Shown: positions 32,995 to 42,026, counted from the stretch's first letter. The stretch is 64,000 nt of DNA from UBA1801 sp035353395 (GCA_035353395.1 DAOPZL010000012.1:1-64000); one strand, 5' to 3'. Numbers and translations are program-made. The notes: generated from the sequence alone by a model not told the origin.

Positions 32995-34508
32995 CCGATC
33001 GGGGCCGGGGACTCCAGATCCTTGGAACGATCGTGCTGGCGGGACTCTTTGTTCTGGTCTTCCGCTTCCCGGCCCCCTCCGGACGAGGGCTCCACGAGCC
33101 TCTCCTGGCCTTCCTGTTCCCGGCCCTGCTGTTCGAGGGCGTCTTCCGGGGCCGCTCCCTGGGGTGGGCCTACGCGGCGTTCGTGCTCGGACTGGTCGGC
33201 ATCTTCCACTGGGTGCCCGGGGTCATCGCGAGCAAGGGCGGACTCCCCTTCTGGCTGGCCCTCCTGGGCGGCGCGCTCTTCTATGCCTGGGAGGCCTTCG
33301 GCTTCCTGTGCGTGGTGGCCCTGGCGCGGTGGATGCACGGAAGGGCCGGGGCATGGGGGGCGGCACTCGGCGCGGCGCTCGGCATCCTGCTGTGGGAAGT
33401 CCACGGCTTCCATGTCTACACCTGGAGCTGGGGCGCCCCCCTGGGCGCGCTGCCCTGGCTGGCCCGCGCCTCGGCCTTCCTCACCACGGGGGGCGGCTCG
33501 GCCGCCTTCTGGGGCTGCGGGGCCCTGGCCGGCGCATGGCTGGCCGAGGACCGCTACGGCCGGGCGGCGCTGGCCTTCTCCGGCCTGTTCGCCGGTCTTC
33601 TCGCGCTGGGAGGTGCCTGGTACTTCCTGCCCCGTGGGCCGGAACGCACCCTGGACGTCGTGATGATCCAGCCGAACTTCGAGGCCGGGATCCGTCGTCC
33701 GGGCATGGAAGAGGAAATGTGGGCCCGTTCCGACGCGGAGCTGAAGGCGAGGCGCCTGCCCCGGCCCGGCGTCGCCGCGCTGCTGCTGTGGCCCGAGAGC
33801 TCGGTGATGGGGCGGGACGACCGGGGGCCCAGCCTTCGCCTGAGGGAGGAGGCTCGCCGGCGGGGCATCGCCTGGCTCTTCGGCACGGAGGGCGGTCCGC
33901 TGAACCTGGTGCGGGGCGAGGCGGACGGCCGGCCCAGCTTCCTCCAGGCCAAGCGCGACCCCATGCCCTTCGGCGAGCGAATGCCGGGCCCCGCCCCCGT
34001 GCGGAAGTGGCTCGACACGCGGATGGGATTCATCTCCCAGGAGGGGGGAAGGCTCGACGCCCACAGCAGCTTCGCCTTCCGGACGCCCGGAGGGGAGATG
34101 AAGGCCCATCCCGTCATCTGCAGCGAGGCCCTGGACAGCGGCCGCGTGCGGGAGGGGCTGGCCCTCGCGGGCGGCGACCTGATCACGAACCACACCAACG
34201 ACGGATGGTTCGACCGGAGCGTCGCCACGGACCTCCACGCCGCCCAGATCCGCCTCCGGGCCGTGGAGACCGGCCTGCCCCTGCTGCGCGCCACCCTGAC
34301 GGGCAAGTCGGGCCTGTTCCGGGCGGACGGCACCTGGGCCTTGTGGGGCGAGCCCCTCACCGAGGGGACGTACGCCTTCTCCCTGCGGTGGCGCCCCGTG
34401 AGGACCCCCGCCCGAGCCCCCTGGCTCACCCCCGCGCTGCTGGGCCTCCTGGCGGCGGGAACCCTGTTGAGGGCCGTACGGCCGCACTCCAAGACGAAGG
34501 CTCCATGA
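32991..34508 (+). CDS. lnt: Apolipoprotein N-acyltransferase
   Basis: A 505-aa inner-membrane enzyme adding the third acyl chain to lipoproteins. About six N-terminal transmembrane helices precede a nitrilase-like periplasmic domain. The catalytic triad is Glu269 (LLLWPESS), Lys321 (QAKRDPMPFGE) and Cys377 (HPVICSEAL). One helix closes the C-terminus. The start is TTG 32991, in a TTGA overlap with the upstream stop and with GGAG 7 nt ahead. No later start fits before the first helix. The maf gene follows with an ATGA overlap. Confidence 0.9.
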   Translation: MTDRGRGLQILGTIVLAGLFVLVFRFPAPSGRGLHEPLLAFLFPALLFEGVFRGRSLGWAYAAFVLGLVGIFHWVPGVIASKGGLPFWLALLGGALFYAWEAFGFLCVVALARWMHGRAGAWGAALGAALGILLWEVHGFHVYTWSWGAPLGALPWLARASAFLTTGGGSAAFWGCGALAGAWLAEDRYGRAALAFSGLFAGLLALGGAWYFLPRGPERTLDVVMIQPNFEAGIRRPGMEEEMWARSDAELKARRLPRPGVAALLLWPESSVMGRDDRGPSLRLREEARRRGIAWLFGTEGGPLNLVRGEADGRPSFLQAKRDPMPFGERMPGPAPVRKWLDTRMGFISQEGGRLDAHSSFAFRTPGGEMKAHPVICSEALDSGRVREGLALAGGDLITNHTNDGWFDRSVATDLHAAQIRLRAVETGLPLLRATLTGKSGLFRADGTWALWGEPLTEGTYAFSLRWRPVRTPARAPWLTPALLGLLAAGTLLRAVRPHSKTKAP

Positions 34509-35116
34509 CCACCGAAGACACCACGCTCCCGTTCCTCCCCCCGATCCTGGCTTCCGGCTCCCCCCGGCGCCGCCAGTGGCTGGAGGCCCTCCAGATCCCC
34601 CACGAGATCCGGAAGCCCGAGGTGGACGAGACCCCGCTGCCCGGGGAGGATCCGGAGCTCATGGTGGAGCGCCTCGCCCGGGCCAAGGCCGAGGTCGTGT
34701 CCCTGGCGAATCCCGGACGCTGGGTCATCGCCGCGGACACCATCGTGGCCGTGGACCATCACGTGCTGGGCAAGCCTTCCGGCGGCGAGGACGCCGTGCG
34801 CATGCTGGGCCTCATCCAGGGCAGGAACCACGAGGTCCACACGGGGCTGTGCCTGCGCAGGGACGATGTGGTCCACAGCTTCGTGGACACCGCGGAGGTC
34901 TTCCTGCGCCCCATGAGCGAGGCCCAGGTCCGCTGGTACGTGTCCACGGGCGAACCCATGGACAAGGCGGGAGCCTACGCCGCCCAGGGCATCGCGGCCC
35001 TCTTCGTCGCGCGCATCGACGGGAGCTTCGCCACGGTCATGGGCTTTCCCGTGGAGCGCTTCGGGCGGCTGACCCAGGAGCTGGGACTCCTCGGGGAATG
35101 GCTGCGGATGCCGTAG
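34505..35116 (+). CDS. maf: Maf-family nucleotide pyrophosphatase
   Basis: 203 aa with the Maf signatures: ILASGSPRRRQWL at the start, EVDETP, IAADTIV around residue 78 with the catalytic Asp, and KAGAYAAQG near 155. Family members hydrolyse dTTP/UTP or modified NTPs to monophosphates, limiting incorporation of wrong nucleotides. Which subfamily this is cannot be settled by eye. Its ATG overlaps the lnt stop (ATGA). Confidence 0.9.
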   Translation: MTTEDTTLPFLPPILASGSPRRRQWLEALQIPHEIRKPEVDETPLPGEDPELMVERLARAKAEVVSLANPGRWVIAADTIVAVDHHVLGKPSGGEDAVRMLGLIQGRNHEVHTGLCLRRDDVVHSFVDTAEVFLRPMSEAQVRWYVSTGEPMDKAGAYAAQGIAALFVARIDGSFATVMGFPVERFGRLTQELGLLGEWLRMP

Positions 35117-35155
35117 CGGCTTGAAACGGGCCCGTCCTTCGGGGACCATCTCCGG

Positions 35156-35698
35156 ATGTCCCTCTCCTTGTGCTCGAGCCGCCTGGAACTCCGAGGCCTG
35201 CTTCCGGACGATGCGGAAGCGGTGTTCCGCTACCGCTCCGACCCCGAGGTCGCGCGCTACCAGGCCTGGGAGCCTGCGGACGCGGCGGAGGTCCGGGCCT
35301 TCATCGCGTCCCTGTCCGGGAACCCCCCGCCCGCCTGGTCCCAGGTGGGGATCGTGCTCCGGGCCCCCGGGCAGCTGATCGGGGACGCCGGCTTCCGGAT
35401 CGCCCCCGAGGAGCCTCGCCAGGCCGAGATCGGGATCACCCTCGACCCCGCCTTCCAGCATCGCGGCTATGCCTCCGAGGCTCTGCGGACGCTCCTTCGC
35501 CACCTCTTCTCGACCCTGGGCGTGCACCGGGTCCACGGCTCAGTGGATCCCCGCAACACCGCGTCCATGATCCTGCTGGGGCGGGTGGGCATGAGACAGG
35601 AAGCCCACTTCGTGGAAAGCTATTGGGCCAAGGGGGTGTGGACGGACGATGCGGTCTTCGGGATGCTGGAACGGGAGTGGCGGGAGGCCCATCCATGA
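35156..35698 (+). CDS. GNAT N-acetyltransferase, RimJ-like
   Basis: A 180-aa acetyltransferase of the same broad group as the one at 30242 but clearly distinct. It contains SRLELRGLLPDDAEAVFRYR at the N-terminus and the acetyl-CoA loop DPAFQHRGYASEALRTL (about 97-113). HRVHGSVDPRNTASMILLGR is the usual C-terminal block. Substrate unknown. The start at 35156 has no strong ribosome site. It may be co-transcribed with maf, 39 bp upstream. Confidence 0.83.
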   Translation: MSLSLCSSRLELRGLLPDDAEAVFRYRSDPEVARYQAWEPADAAEVRAFIASLSGNPPPAWSQVGIVLRAPGQLIGDAGFRIAPEEPRQAEIGITLDPAFQHRGYASEALRTLLRHLFSTLGVHRVHGSVDPRNTASMILLGRVGMRQEAHFVESYWAKGVWTDDAVFGMLEREWREAHP

Positions 35699-35746
35699 GA
35701 CGGGCGCCCGGACCTTCCCGCCGGCCCGCCCGGGGATGAGCGCGCC

Positions 35747-38700
35747 GTGAGCCGCACCTGGCACCTGGGGGGGCGGTGGTACGCCCCCGGTCCGGAACTG
35801 GGCATCGCCGGGGGGGGATGCACCTGGCGGGTCCTGGAGGACGAGGACGACGGCTCGCGCTGGATCCTGCAGAGCTGGTCCCCGCGCCCCCCGGACCGGG
35901 ACCTCGACATGGTGCGGGAGACCTACCTGCAGTGGGTCGTGGGCGCCGAGGGCGGCGATCCTCCGGCCAGTCGCTTCGGTTTCGACGAGGGCCAGGTCTG
36001 GTTCCTCCAGAAGCTCCTGGATCCCGTCCTCCGCGACTGCTGGCCCCGGTGGCGCGGTGTCCTGCAGGAAGCCTTCCTGGCCCGGCTGCGTTCGATCCTG
36101 GCGAAGGATCCGCACCCCAGGCTGGTCCACCCTGCGGCGATCTCCGTCCAGGCCGGAAGGATCCTCCTTCCCAGGGTGATCGGGGCGGCGCCGCTCGGCT
36201 GGAAGGCGTTCGAGGCGTCGCTGGGGAAGGAGATCGGCGCCCAGCCGGGTCCCGGAGCCTGGGAGCTGCCGCCCGACCTGTCGGACAAGCTCGCCGTACC
36301 CGTGCGGGGCCGGGGGCGGGAGCTCACCTACCTCAAGTCCCTGGTCCTGGGGCTTGCCTCGTCCGCGCGGATGGAGCGGATCCTCGTGCTGGAGGGCGAG
36401 GAGGGCATGGGCCTGAGTGTCCTGGGGAAGTGGGCCACGGCCGTCGCGGAAACGGAATCCATCTGGGTGAAGGGATTCGAGATCCAGCACGGCGAGAAGG
36501 CCGGGGTCTTCCTCGGGCGCATGCTCCAGGGCCTGCTGAAGGGCTTCGAGGCGGAGCTCTACGCCAGCAGCCCGGAAACGGCCCGGACGCTCGCCCGCAG
36601 GCTCCCGACCTACGCGTTCCTGAACGGCGGGCGGCGCCTCGCGGAGGACGCCCCGGTGGAGCCCCAGGAACTCCCCGCCGCCCTCAGGATCCTGGAGTTC
36701 CTGGCCGGACGACATCCCCGGTTGATCCGGGTGGAATGCGCCGAACGGGCCGATGCGGAGCTCCAGGCGGTGCTCCGGGAACTGGCCATGCACTCCGGCG
36801 TGGCCTGGCTCCTGTGCGTGACGCTCCAGGGCGCGGGCAGCCCCGTCAAGGGACTGCTGTCCCCGCTGAGGGTCCACCCCGCGGCCGCCTTCCTGCACCT
36901 GAACCGGCTCGAGGACCACGACCTCCTCGACCTGATGGACGACCTGCTGCAGCCGAACGACCTGGATCCCGGCTTCCGGGCCGAGGCGTGCCAGGCCAGC
37001 CTCGGGAGTCCCGGCATGCTCCGCCGCATCCTGGAGAACGCCCAGATGGAGGGGATCCTGGTCTGGCGGCCGGACCGGGGCTGGTCCCTGGCGCCCGACC
37101 GGCCTCCCCGCATCCGGGTGCACGAAGACCTGGAAGGCAGGGTGCTCGCCGGCCGCATGCACCGCCTGGAGGCCGCCCCCACCGCCGTGCTCCGGCTGCT
37201 CGCCCTGGCCGACCGGCCCCTGGCGCTCCCGGCGCTGGGCCGGGCGCTGGGCCTCGCCGGCGACCCCCTGGATGAGACCCTGCGCTCGGCGACCAGCTCG
37301 AAGCTCGCCCTGGTGAAGGAGGGCACGGCGAGGCTCGCCGGCCCCAGGGTCAGGGCCCTGGTCCTCGAGGCCGCCCCGGAGAGCGAGGCCCGGAGGCTGG
37401 CGAAGGCCCTCCTCAAGGCGCTCGGAGACGAGATCGATCCCGTGCTCTCGCTGCACCTCGAGGCCAGGGCCTCCGACGAGCGGACCGTCCTGGAGCGGGT
37501 GCTGCGCATGGCAGGGCAGGAGGTCGTGCCCCGGCCCGCGGACGCGGAGGAGATCGTGAGCCAGGCGCTCGGGCTGCACCCTTCTCCCGCCCAGACGGCC
37601 CGGCTCTGGGAATTCCTTTCCGATGCCTGGTCCCAGGCCACGGTCCGCGGGAGGGTCCCGTCGGAACGCCTGGGGCAGCGTTCCCCCTGGGAGATGGCCC
37701 TGGAGGCCCTCGGGAAGGCCCAGGCCTGCCTCGGGGCCGGCGGAGGACCGGCGCCCGGCGAGGACCGCGGCCTCCTGGCGCGGCTGTTCCGCAAGCAGGC
37801 CCTCCTGGAGGTCCGGATCCGGCGGCTGGACAGGGCCCTGGGCGCGCTCCAGTCCGCGGCCGGGTGCCTGGCGGACCAGCCCGGGCATGCCGAGCAGGTC
37901 TCCCTCCGGCTCGCCCTGGGCAGGGTCCGTCTCCTGCAGGGCTGCATGGGGAAGGGGTTGAAGGCCCTGGAGGAGGGCCTGCGCCTGGCGACGGCCTCCG
38001 GCGCGCCCGGGGCCGGCCGCTGGCAGATGGAGCTGCTGCTGGAGATGGCGAAGACCCAGGCCCACCGGTGCCAGTTCCAGAGGTCCCTGGCCACGCTCCA
38101 CGCCGCCCAGCGCACCATGGAGCACGACCAGGACTTCCGGCGGCTGGCCAGCGTCCTCGATGCCCTGGCGCAGACCTGCCTGGCCCTCGGCCAGCCGGAG
38201 GCCGTCCACGGGCACCTGCAGGGAGCCCTCCGGGCCTCGCGCATCCAGGACGACCTGGAGCTCCAGGGGACATGCCACCTGGACATCGGCATCTTCGAGA
38301 GCTGCCGGCAGGCCCTGGGATCCGCCCTTTCCCACCTCGACAAGGCCCTGGACCGCTTCGCCGCGCTCCGGGACCGCGTCGGCATCGCGCGGGCCCAGGC
38401 CTGGAAGGCCAGGACCCTGGCCGCCCTGGGGGAGGCCGCCCAGGGCGAGATGCTGCTCCTGCGGGCCCTGGAGGGAGTCGAGGCCCGCTCCTCGGTCTCC
38501 GAGAGGGGCGAACTGCTCTTCCTGCAGGCGGAACTCGCCGCCTTCCAGGGAAGCTGGCGGGATGCGGCGCGGACGTACCTGGAAGCCGCCCGCGGCTTCG
38601 AGGGCGCGGGCCTGGCCTGGCGGGAGCTGTTGTCCCGGCTGCGCCACGTCCAGTCGCTGGCGCGCGGGGGTCTGTCCGAGGGGTTCGACCAGGCCTGGGA

Positions 38701-39157
38701 CCTGCTCGAGCGATGCAAGGTCCAGGTGGAAGGCGCCGGATCGCGCTGGCTGGAGATGGAGTGGCACCGCGCCCACGCCCTCCTGCTGTCGACGGTCCCG
38801 GACGGGGACGACGGGGTGGCCATGGAATCCCTCACCGCCCTCGGGGACATGCTCGCCGCCGCGCGGGAGATCCAGTTCCCGGCCGAGGTGCTGGAGGCCA
38901 GCGCCCTGGAGGCCACGCTGCTCCTCCGGCGCGGCGAGAGCCTGGGCGCGCGGTCGAGGCTCCAGGACGCGTGCGCCAGCTTCCAGCAGCTGTGGTCCGG
39001 CGTGCCGGAGACGATGGGCGCCTCCTTCCTGGGCCGTCCCGACATCCGCCGGTTCCGGACGGCGGTGGAGACGGCGGGCCTGGGCTTCTCGATCCCGGAG
39101 CGGGAGGACCCCATGCTGGACTGGGCTCCCACCCAGGTCCTGGACGCGCCGCAGTAG
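35747..39157 (+). CDS. Large TPR-rich protein with a degenerate NTPase-like domain
   Basis: 1,136 aa, soluble, no signal peptide. Residues 1-180 are an unassigned domain. From about 190 there is a layout like the AAA/STAND ATPase of LuxR-MalT or kinase-TPR regulators (RGRGRELTYLKSLVLGL start). The P-loop position reads EGEEGMGLSV, lacking the essential Lys-Thr/Ser, so ATP binding is doubtful. Roughly residues 640-1100 are helical pairs typical of tetratricopeptide repeats. It has no recognisable DNA-binding output domain. A scaffold or signalling role is likely; function unknown. GTG start; a short upstream ATG frame stops at once. Confidence 0.7.
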   Translation: MSRTWHLGGRWYAPGPELGIAGGGCTWRVLEDEDDGSRWILQSWSPRPPDRDLDMVRETYLQWVVGAEGGDPPASRFGFDEGQVWFLQKLLDPVLRDCWPRWRGVLQEAFLARLRSILAKDPHPRLVHPAAISVQAGRILLPRVIGAAPLGWKAFEASLGKEIGAQPGPGAWELPPDLSDKLAVPVRGRGRELTYLKSLVLGLASSARMERILVLEGEEGMGLSVLGKWATAVAETESIWVKGFEIQHGEKAGVFLGRMLQGLLKGFEAELYASSPETARTLARRLPTYAFLNGGRRLAEDAPVEPQELPAALRILEFLAGRHPRLIRVECAERADAELQAVLRELAMHSGVAWLLCVTLQGAGSPVKGLLSPLRVHPAAAFLHLNRLEDHDLLDLMDDLLQPNDLDPGFRAEACQASLGSPGMLRRILENAQMEGILVWRPDRGWSLAPDRPPRIRVHEDLEGRVLAGRMHRLEAAPTAVLRLLALADRPLALPALGRALGLAGDPLDETLRSATSSKLALVKEGTARLAGPRVRALVLEAAPESEARRLAKALLKALGDEIDPVLSLHLEARASDERTVLERVLRMAGQEVVPRPADAEEIVSQALGLHPSPAQTARLWEFLSDAWSQATVRGRVPSERLGQRSPWEMALEALGKAQACLGAGGGPAPGEDRGLLARLFRKQALLEVRIRRLDRALGALQSAAGCLADQPGHAEQVSLRLALGRVRLLQGCMGKGLKALEEGLRLATASGAPGAGRWQMELLLEMAKTQAHRCQFQRSLATLHAAQRTMEHDQDFRRLASVLDALAQTCLALGQPEAVHGHLQGALRASRIQDDLELQGTCHLDIGIFESCRQALGSALSHLDKALDRFAALRDRVGIARAQAWKARTLAALGEAAQGEMLLLRALEGVEARSSVSERGELLFLQAELAAFQGSWRDAARTYLEAARGFEGAGLAWRELLSRLRHVQSLARGGLSEGFDQAWDLLERCKVQVEGAGSRWLEMEWHRAHALLLSTVPDGDDGVAMESLTALGDMLAAAREIQFPAEVLEASALEATLLLRRGESLGARSRLQDACASFQQLWSGVPETMGASFLGRPDIRRFRTAVETAGLGFSIPEREDPMLDWAPTQVLDAPQ

Positions 39158-39160
39158 CCT

Positions 39161-39180
39161 CGCCGGAACGGGACCCGGCG
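39161..39180. terminator. Small hairpin after the large TPR gene
   Basis: CGCCGG-AACGGGAC-CCGGCG, directly after the TPR-protein stop. No T run on the plus strand. It is a possible weak terminator before the pantothenate genes. Confidence 0.3.
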
Positions 39181-39227
39181 GGAAAAGGATGGACGAACGC
39201 CCTCCGGAGATCCATGCTTGGGGGGCA

Positions 39228-39263
39228 CGGCCGGGACCCCAGAAGGGCCTGGACCAGGAGGTG
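39228..39263 (+). repeat. panB leader copy of a 36-nt repeat
   Basis: Reads CGGCCGGGACCCCAG-AA-GGGCCTGG and on to ACCAGGAGGTG, ending 4 nt before the panB ATG. It is 34/36 identical to 41485-41520 in front of panD. It includes the ribosome site plus 25 nt upstream of it, so the match goes well beyond a shared Shine-Dalgarno. Confidence 0.85.
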
Positions 39264-39267
39264 AGTC

Positions 39268-40170
39268 ATGAGCCACACGACGGAAACACGTCCTCGCGTC
39301 GCCATTCCTGAGCTCTACAGGAAGGTGGCCCAGGGGGAGAAGCTCGTCATGATCACGGCCTACGACGCGGCCACGGCGACGATCGTCGACGCCGCCGGGG
39401 TCGACATGATCCTGGTGGGGGACAGCGTCGGGAACGTCTGCCTGGGCTTCGAGAACACCCTTCCCGTGACGATGGCCATGATGAACCACCACCTGGAGGC
39501 CGTGGCCAGGACCCGGCCGAGGGCCTTCCTGATGGCGGACATGCCCTATTTGAGCTACCACCTGAGCGTCGAGGACACCCTGCGGAACGCCGGGGGGTTC
39601 CTGCAGCGGGGCGCGCAGGCCGTGAAGCTGGAGGGAGGGCACAAGCGGCTCCCGCTGATCAAGGCCCTGGTGGAGGCGGAGATCCCGGTCATGGGGCACC
39701 TCGGCCTCACGCCCCAGTCCGTGAACGTCATGGGCGGCTACCGGATCCAGGGCAGGGAGGGGGGAGACGCCGTGCGGATCCTGGAGGACGCCTTGTCCCT
39801 CCAGGATGCCGGCTGTTTCGCGGTGCTGCTCGAGGGGGTTCCGGCCGACCTGGCCGCCCTCGTCACGGAAGAGCTGACCGTGCCGACCATCGGCATCGGG
39901 GCCGGTCCCCACTGCTCTGGCCAGGTGCTGGTCTTCCACGACCTCCTGGGCATGCTCCCCGGGCCCGCGCCGAAGTTCGTGCGCAGCTACCTGGACGGAT
40001 TCGGCCTGATGACCGACGCGATCTCCAGGTGGGCCAAGGATATCCAGGAAGAAACCTTCCCTGCCCCCGCCGAGTCGTATATCCTTCCCGACGCCGCTCG
40101 TGTCATCCTAGGTCGATGGCGATCCTCCTCCCGGTCCGGTATCCAGGGAGGGGAGAACCAAGCAAGTTGA
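39268..40170 (+). CDS. panB: 3-methyl-2-oxobutanoate hydroxymethyltransferase
   Basis: A 300-aa enzyme making ketopantoate from alpha-ketoisovalerate and methylene-THF. Metal and substrate motifs include MITAYDAATATIVDAAG, ILVGDSVGN and ADMPYLSYH. EGG, then VMGHLGLTPQSVN, and the catalytic Glu in LLEGVPADLAALVTEEL complete the set. The GIGAGPHCSGQVLVFHD block is intact. A strong AGGAGGTG ribosome site lies within the 36-nt leader repeat. panC follows after 17 bp. Confidence 0.95.
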   Translation: MSHTTETRPRVAIPELYRKVAQGEKLVMITAYDAATATIVDAAGVDMILVGDSVGNVCLGFENTLPVTMAMMNHHLEAVARTRPRAFLMADMPYLSYHLSVEDTLRNAGGFLQRGAQAVKLEGGHKRLPLIKALVEAEIPVMGHLGLTPQSVNVMGGYRIQGREGGDAVRILEDALSLQDAGCFAVLLEGVPADLAALVTEELTVPTIGIGAGPHCSGQVLVFHDLLGMLPGPAPKFVRSYLDGFGLMTDAISRWAKDIQEETFPAPAESYILPDAARVILGRWRSSSRSGIQGGENQAS

Positions 40171-40187
40171 GGAGTCGACTCTTGCCA

Positions 40188-41072
40188 ATGCGCACCGTCA
40201 GGACCATTTCAGAAATCCGGATGGCCCTCAAGACCCTCCGCGAGGGGGGACACAGGATCGGTTTCGTGCCCACCATGGGCTTCCTCCACGAGGGGCATGC
40301 CTCCCTGATCAAGCAGAGCACGGCGAGGTGCAACAGCACGGTGGTCTCGGTCTTCGTGAACCCGACGCAGTTCGGCCCCAGCGAGGATCTGTCGCGCTAT
40401 CCCAGGGACCTGGACCGGGACCAGAACCTCTGCCTGAAGCTGGGGGTCGACGTCCTGTTCCTGCCCGAGGCCTCGGAGCTCTATCCCACCGGCTTCAGCA
40501 CCTTCGTGGAGCCGGGTCCCCTGTCGGAGAACCTCTGCGGGAAGTTCCGGCCGGGACACTTCCGGGGCGTGGCGACGGTGGTGGCCAAGCTCTTCAACAT
40601 CGTGCAGCCGGACCTCGCCTTCTTCGGGCAGAAGGACCTCCAGCAGATCGCCGTCATCCGCCGCATGATCAAGGACCTGAACATGCCCGTGGACATCATC
40701 GCCGTGCCCACGGTCCGGGAGGCGGACGGGCTGGCCATGAGCTCCCGGAACAGCTACCTGAGTCCCGAGGACCGCCAGCGGGCCCTGTGCCTGCACCGGG
40801 GCCTCACGGCGGCCAGCGAGGCCTTCCAGGGCGGGGAGCGCCGCGTGTCCCGCCTGGCGGAGATCGCCCGGAACCATTTCGAAGGCGTCGACGAGATCCA
40901 GTACAGCCAGCTGGTGGATGCCGGCACCATGGAGCCCCTGGCCGGGGAAGTCACCCGGGCCGCGGCCCTCTGCGTGGCGGCAGTGGTGGGCAAGACGCGG
41001 CTCATCGACAACGTCCTTCTCTCTCCCACGGACGAGGGGGTCCAGTTCATCAACCACCTGGATCCCAGCTGA
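40188..41072 (+). CDS. panC: Pantothenate synthetase (pantoate-beta-alanine ligase)
   Basis: A 294-aa ATP-dependent ligase joining pantoate and beta-alanine. The PTMGFLHEGHASLI segment carries the HxGH nucleotide motif. VFVNPTQFGPSEDL, FGQKDLQQ and the KMSKS-like MSSRNSYLS are all present. ATG 40188 is the best family match; a TTG at 40182 lies 7 nt from GGAG and would add two residues. It lacks the leader repeat found before panB and panD, as expected if it is translated from the panB message. Confidence 0.94.
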   Translation: MRTVRTISEIRMALKTLREGGHRIGFVPTMGFLHEGHASLIKQSTARCNSTVVSVFVNPTQFGPSEDLSRYPRDLDRDQNLCLKLGVDVLFLPEASELYPTGFSTFVEPGPLSENLCGKFRPGHFRGVATVVAKLFNIVQPDLAFFGQKDLQQIAVIRRMIKDLNMPVDIIAVPTVREADGLAMSSRNSYLSPEDRQRALCLHRGLTAASEAFQGGERRVSRLAEIARNHFEGVDEIQYSQLVDAGTMEPLAGEVTRAAALCVAAVVGKTRLIDNVLLSPTDEGVQFINHLDPS

Positions 41073-41089
41073 TCTCCAGGAGGTTCTCC

Positions 41090-41455
41090 ATGTGGCTTCC
41101 CCTGCTGCTTTCCAGCCTTCTGATCCTCGGCGCGCAGGCTCCCGCCGCTGCCGCCGTGCCGCCCGGCCACGCCAAGGCCAAGGCGGTTCCGCCGGGCCTG
41201 GCCAAGAAGGGCGGGCTGCCACCGGGCCTGGCCAAGAAGTTCGGACGCAGGCTTCCGGAACGTCCGTACATCGCCTTCGACCCGGCCCGCCCCGACCGCG
41301 CCTGGTTCCTGATCGAGGGCCAGTGGCGGCTGAAGACGGGCTTCACGGGCACCCTGAGGGTGGAGGTCCAGGACTGCCTCCGGCTGCCTGTGGCGCCGCC
41401 GCCCGTCCCCCTGCCCAAGGTCGGCGTGGACCTGCACGTCGTCCTGTTCGAATAG
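41090..41455 (+). CDS. Small secreted protein with PPG-AKK repeats
   Basis: 121 aa. Residues 1-22 are a typical signal peptide (MWLPLLLSSLL then AQAPAAAA). Next come three tandem units: PPGHAKAKAV, PPGLAKKGGL and PPGLAKKFGR. A short C-terminal domain with FDPARPDRAWFLIEGQW and GVDLHVVLFE follows. Mature protein is basic in the repeat. The repeat style is seen in uncharacterised periplasmic proteins; no function is known to me. AGGAGG precedes the ATG. Its location between panC and panD gives no obvious link to pantothenate. Confidence 0.7.
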   Translation: MWLPLLLSSLLILGAQAPAAAAVPPGHAKAKAVPPGLAKKGGLPPGLAKKFGRRLPERPYIAFDPARPDRAWFLIEGQWRLKTGFTGTLRVEVQDCLRLPVAPPPVPLPKVGVDLHVVLFE

Positions 41456-41484
41456 GCACTCCGTCGGCATTCGATTCGTTCATT

Positions 41485-41520
41485 CGGCCGGGACCCCAGG
41501 CGGGCCTGGACCAGGAGGTG
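41485..41520 (+). repeat. panD leader copy of the 36-nt repeat
   Basis: Reads CGGCCGGGACCCCAG-GC-GGGCCTGG and on to ACCAGGAGGTG, ending 5 nt before the panD ATG. Only two adjacent bases differ from the copy at 39228-39263. See the finding on the shared pan leader. Confidence 0.85.
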
Positions 41521-41525
41521 TTCCA

Positions 41526-41906
41526 ATGCTTCGCCACTTCATGCTCGGGAAGATCCATCGCGCCACAGTCACCCGGGCCGATCTCCACTATGTCGGGTCC
41601 ATCACCCTCGACCCGCTGCTGATCGAGGCCGCCGGGTTCCTCGAGAACGAGAAGATCGACATCTACGACGTCACCAACGGTTCCCGCCTTTCCACCTACG
41701 TGATCCCGGGGACGCCCGGCTCCGGCGAGGTGGGGATCAACGGGGCGGCGGCCCATCTCGTCAAGGCGGGAGACCTGGTCATCCTGGCCTCGTACGGCTG
41801 GCTGGACGAGGCCGAGGCCACCCGCCACGCTCCCAGCGTGGTCTTCGTGGACGGGCACAACCGCATCACCTCCAGGGCGGCCCAGGAGAGGACCCCCGCG
41901 GAATAA
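41526..41906 (+). CDS. panD: Aspartate 1-decarboxylase precursor
   Basis: A 126-aa pyruvoyl enzyme making beta-alanine for PanC. The self-cleavage site YVGSITLD places the break between Gly24 and Ser25, which becomes the pyruvoyl group. LIEAAGFLENEKIDIYDVTNG and YVIPGTPGSGEVGINGAAAHL are typical. It completes the panB-panC-panD set; a ketopantoate reductase (panE or ilvC activity) is not in the window. A strong ribosome site lies in the leader repeat. Confidence 0.95.
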   Translation: MLRHFMLGKIHRATVTRADLHYVGSITLDPLLIEAAGFLENEKIDIYDVTNGSRLSTYVIPGTPGSGEVGINGAAAHLVKAGDLVILASYGWLDEAEATRHAPSVVFVDGHNRITSRAAQERTPAE

Positions 41907-42026
41907 ACCTTCCCAGGACCCTCGCGATCTTGGTAAAAGAAGGATATCCCCGCGGGCTGGCACGCCCCCGGGGGGACAGGGAGGGCGCAAGGGGCTTCCT
42001 CGCCGAGTTCTTGAGAGGGTTAAGTC

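Noticed and set aside
36394..36424. Functional ATP-binding P-loop in the large TPR protein
   Set aside because: The essential Lys and Ser/Thr of GxxxxGK[ST] are replaced (GMGLSV).
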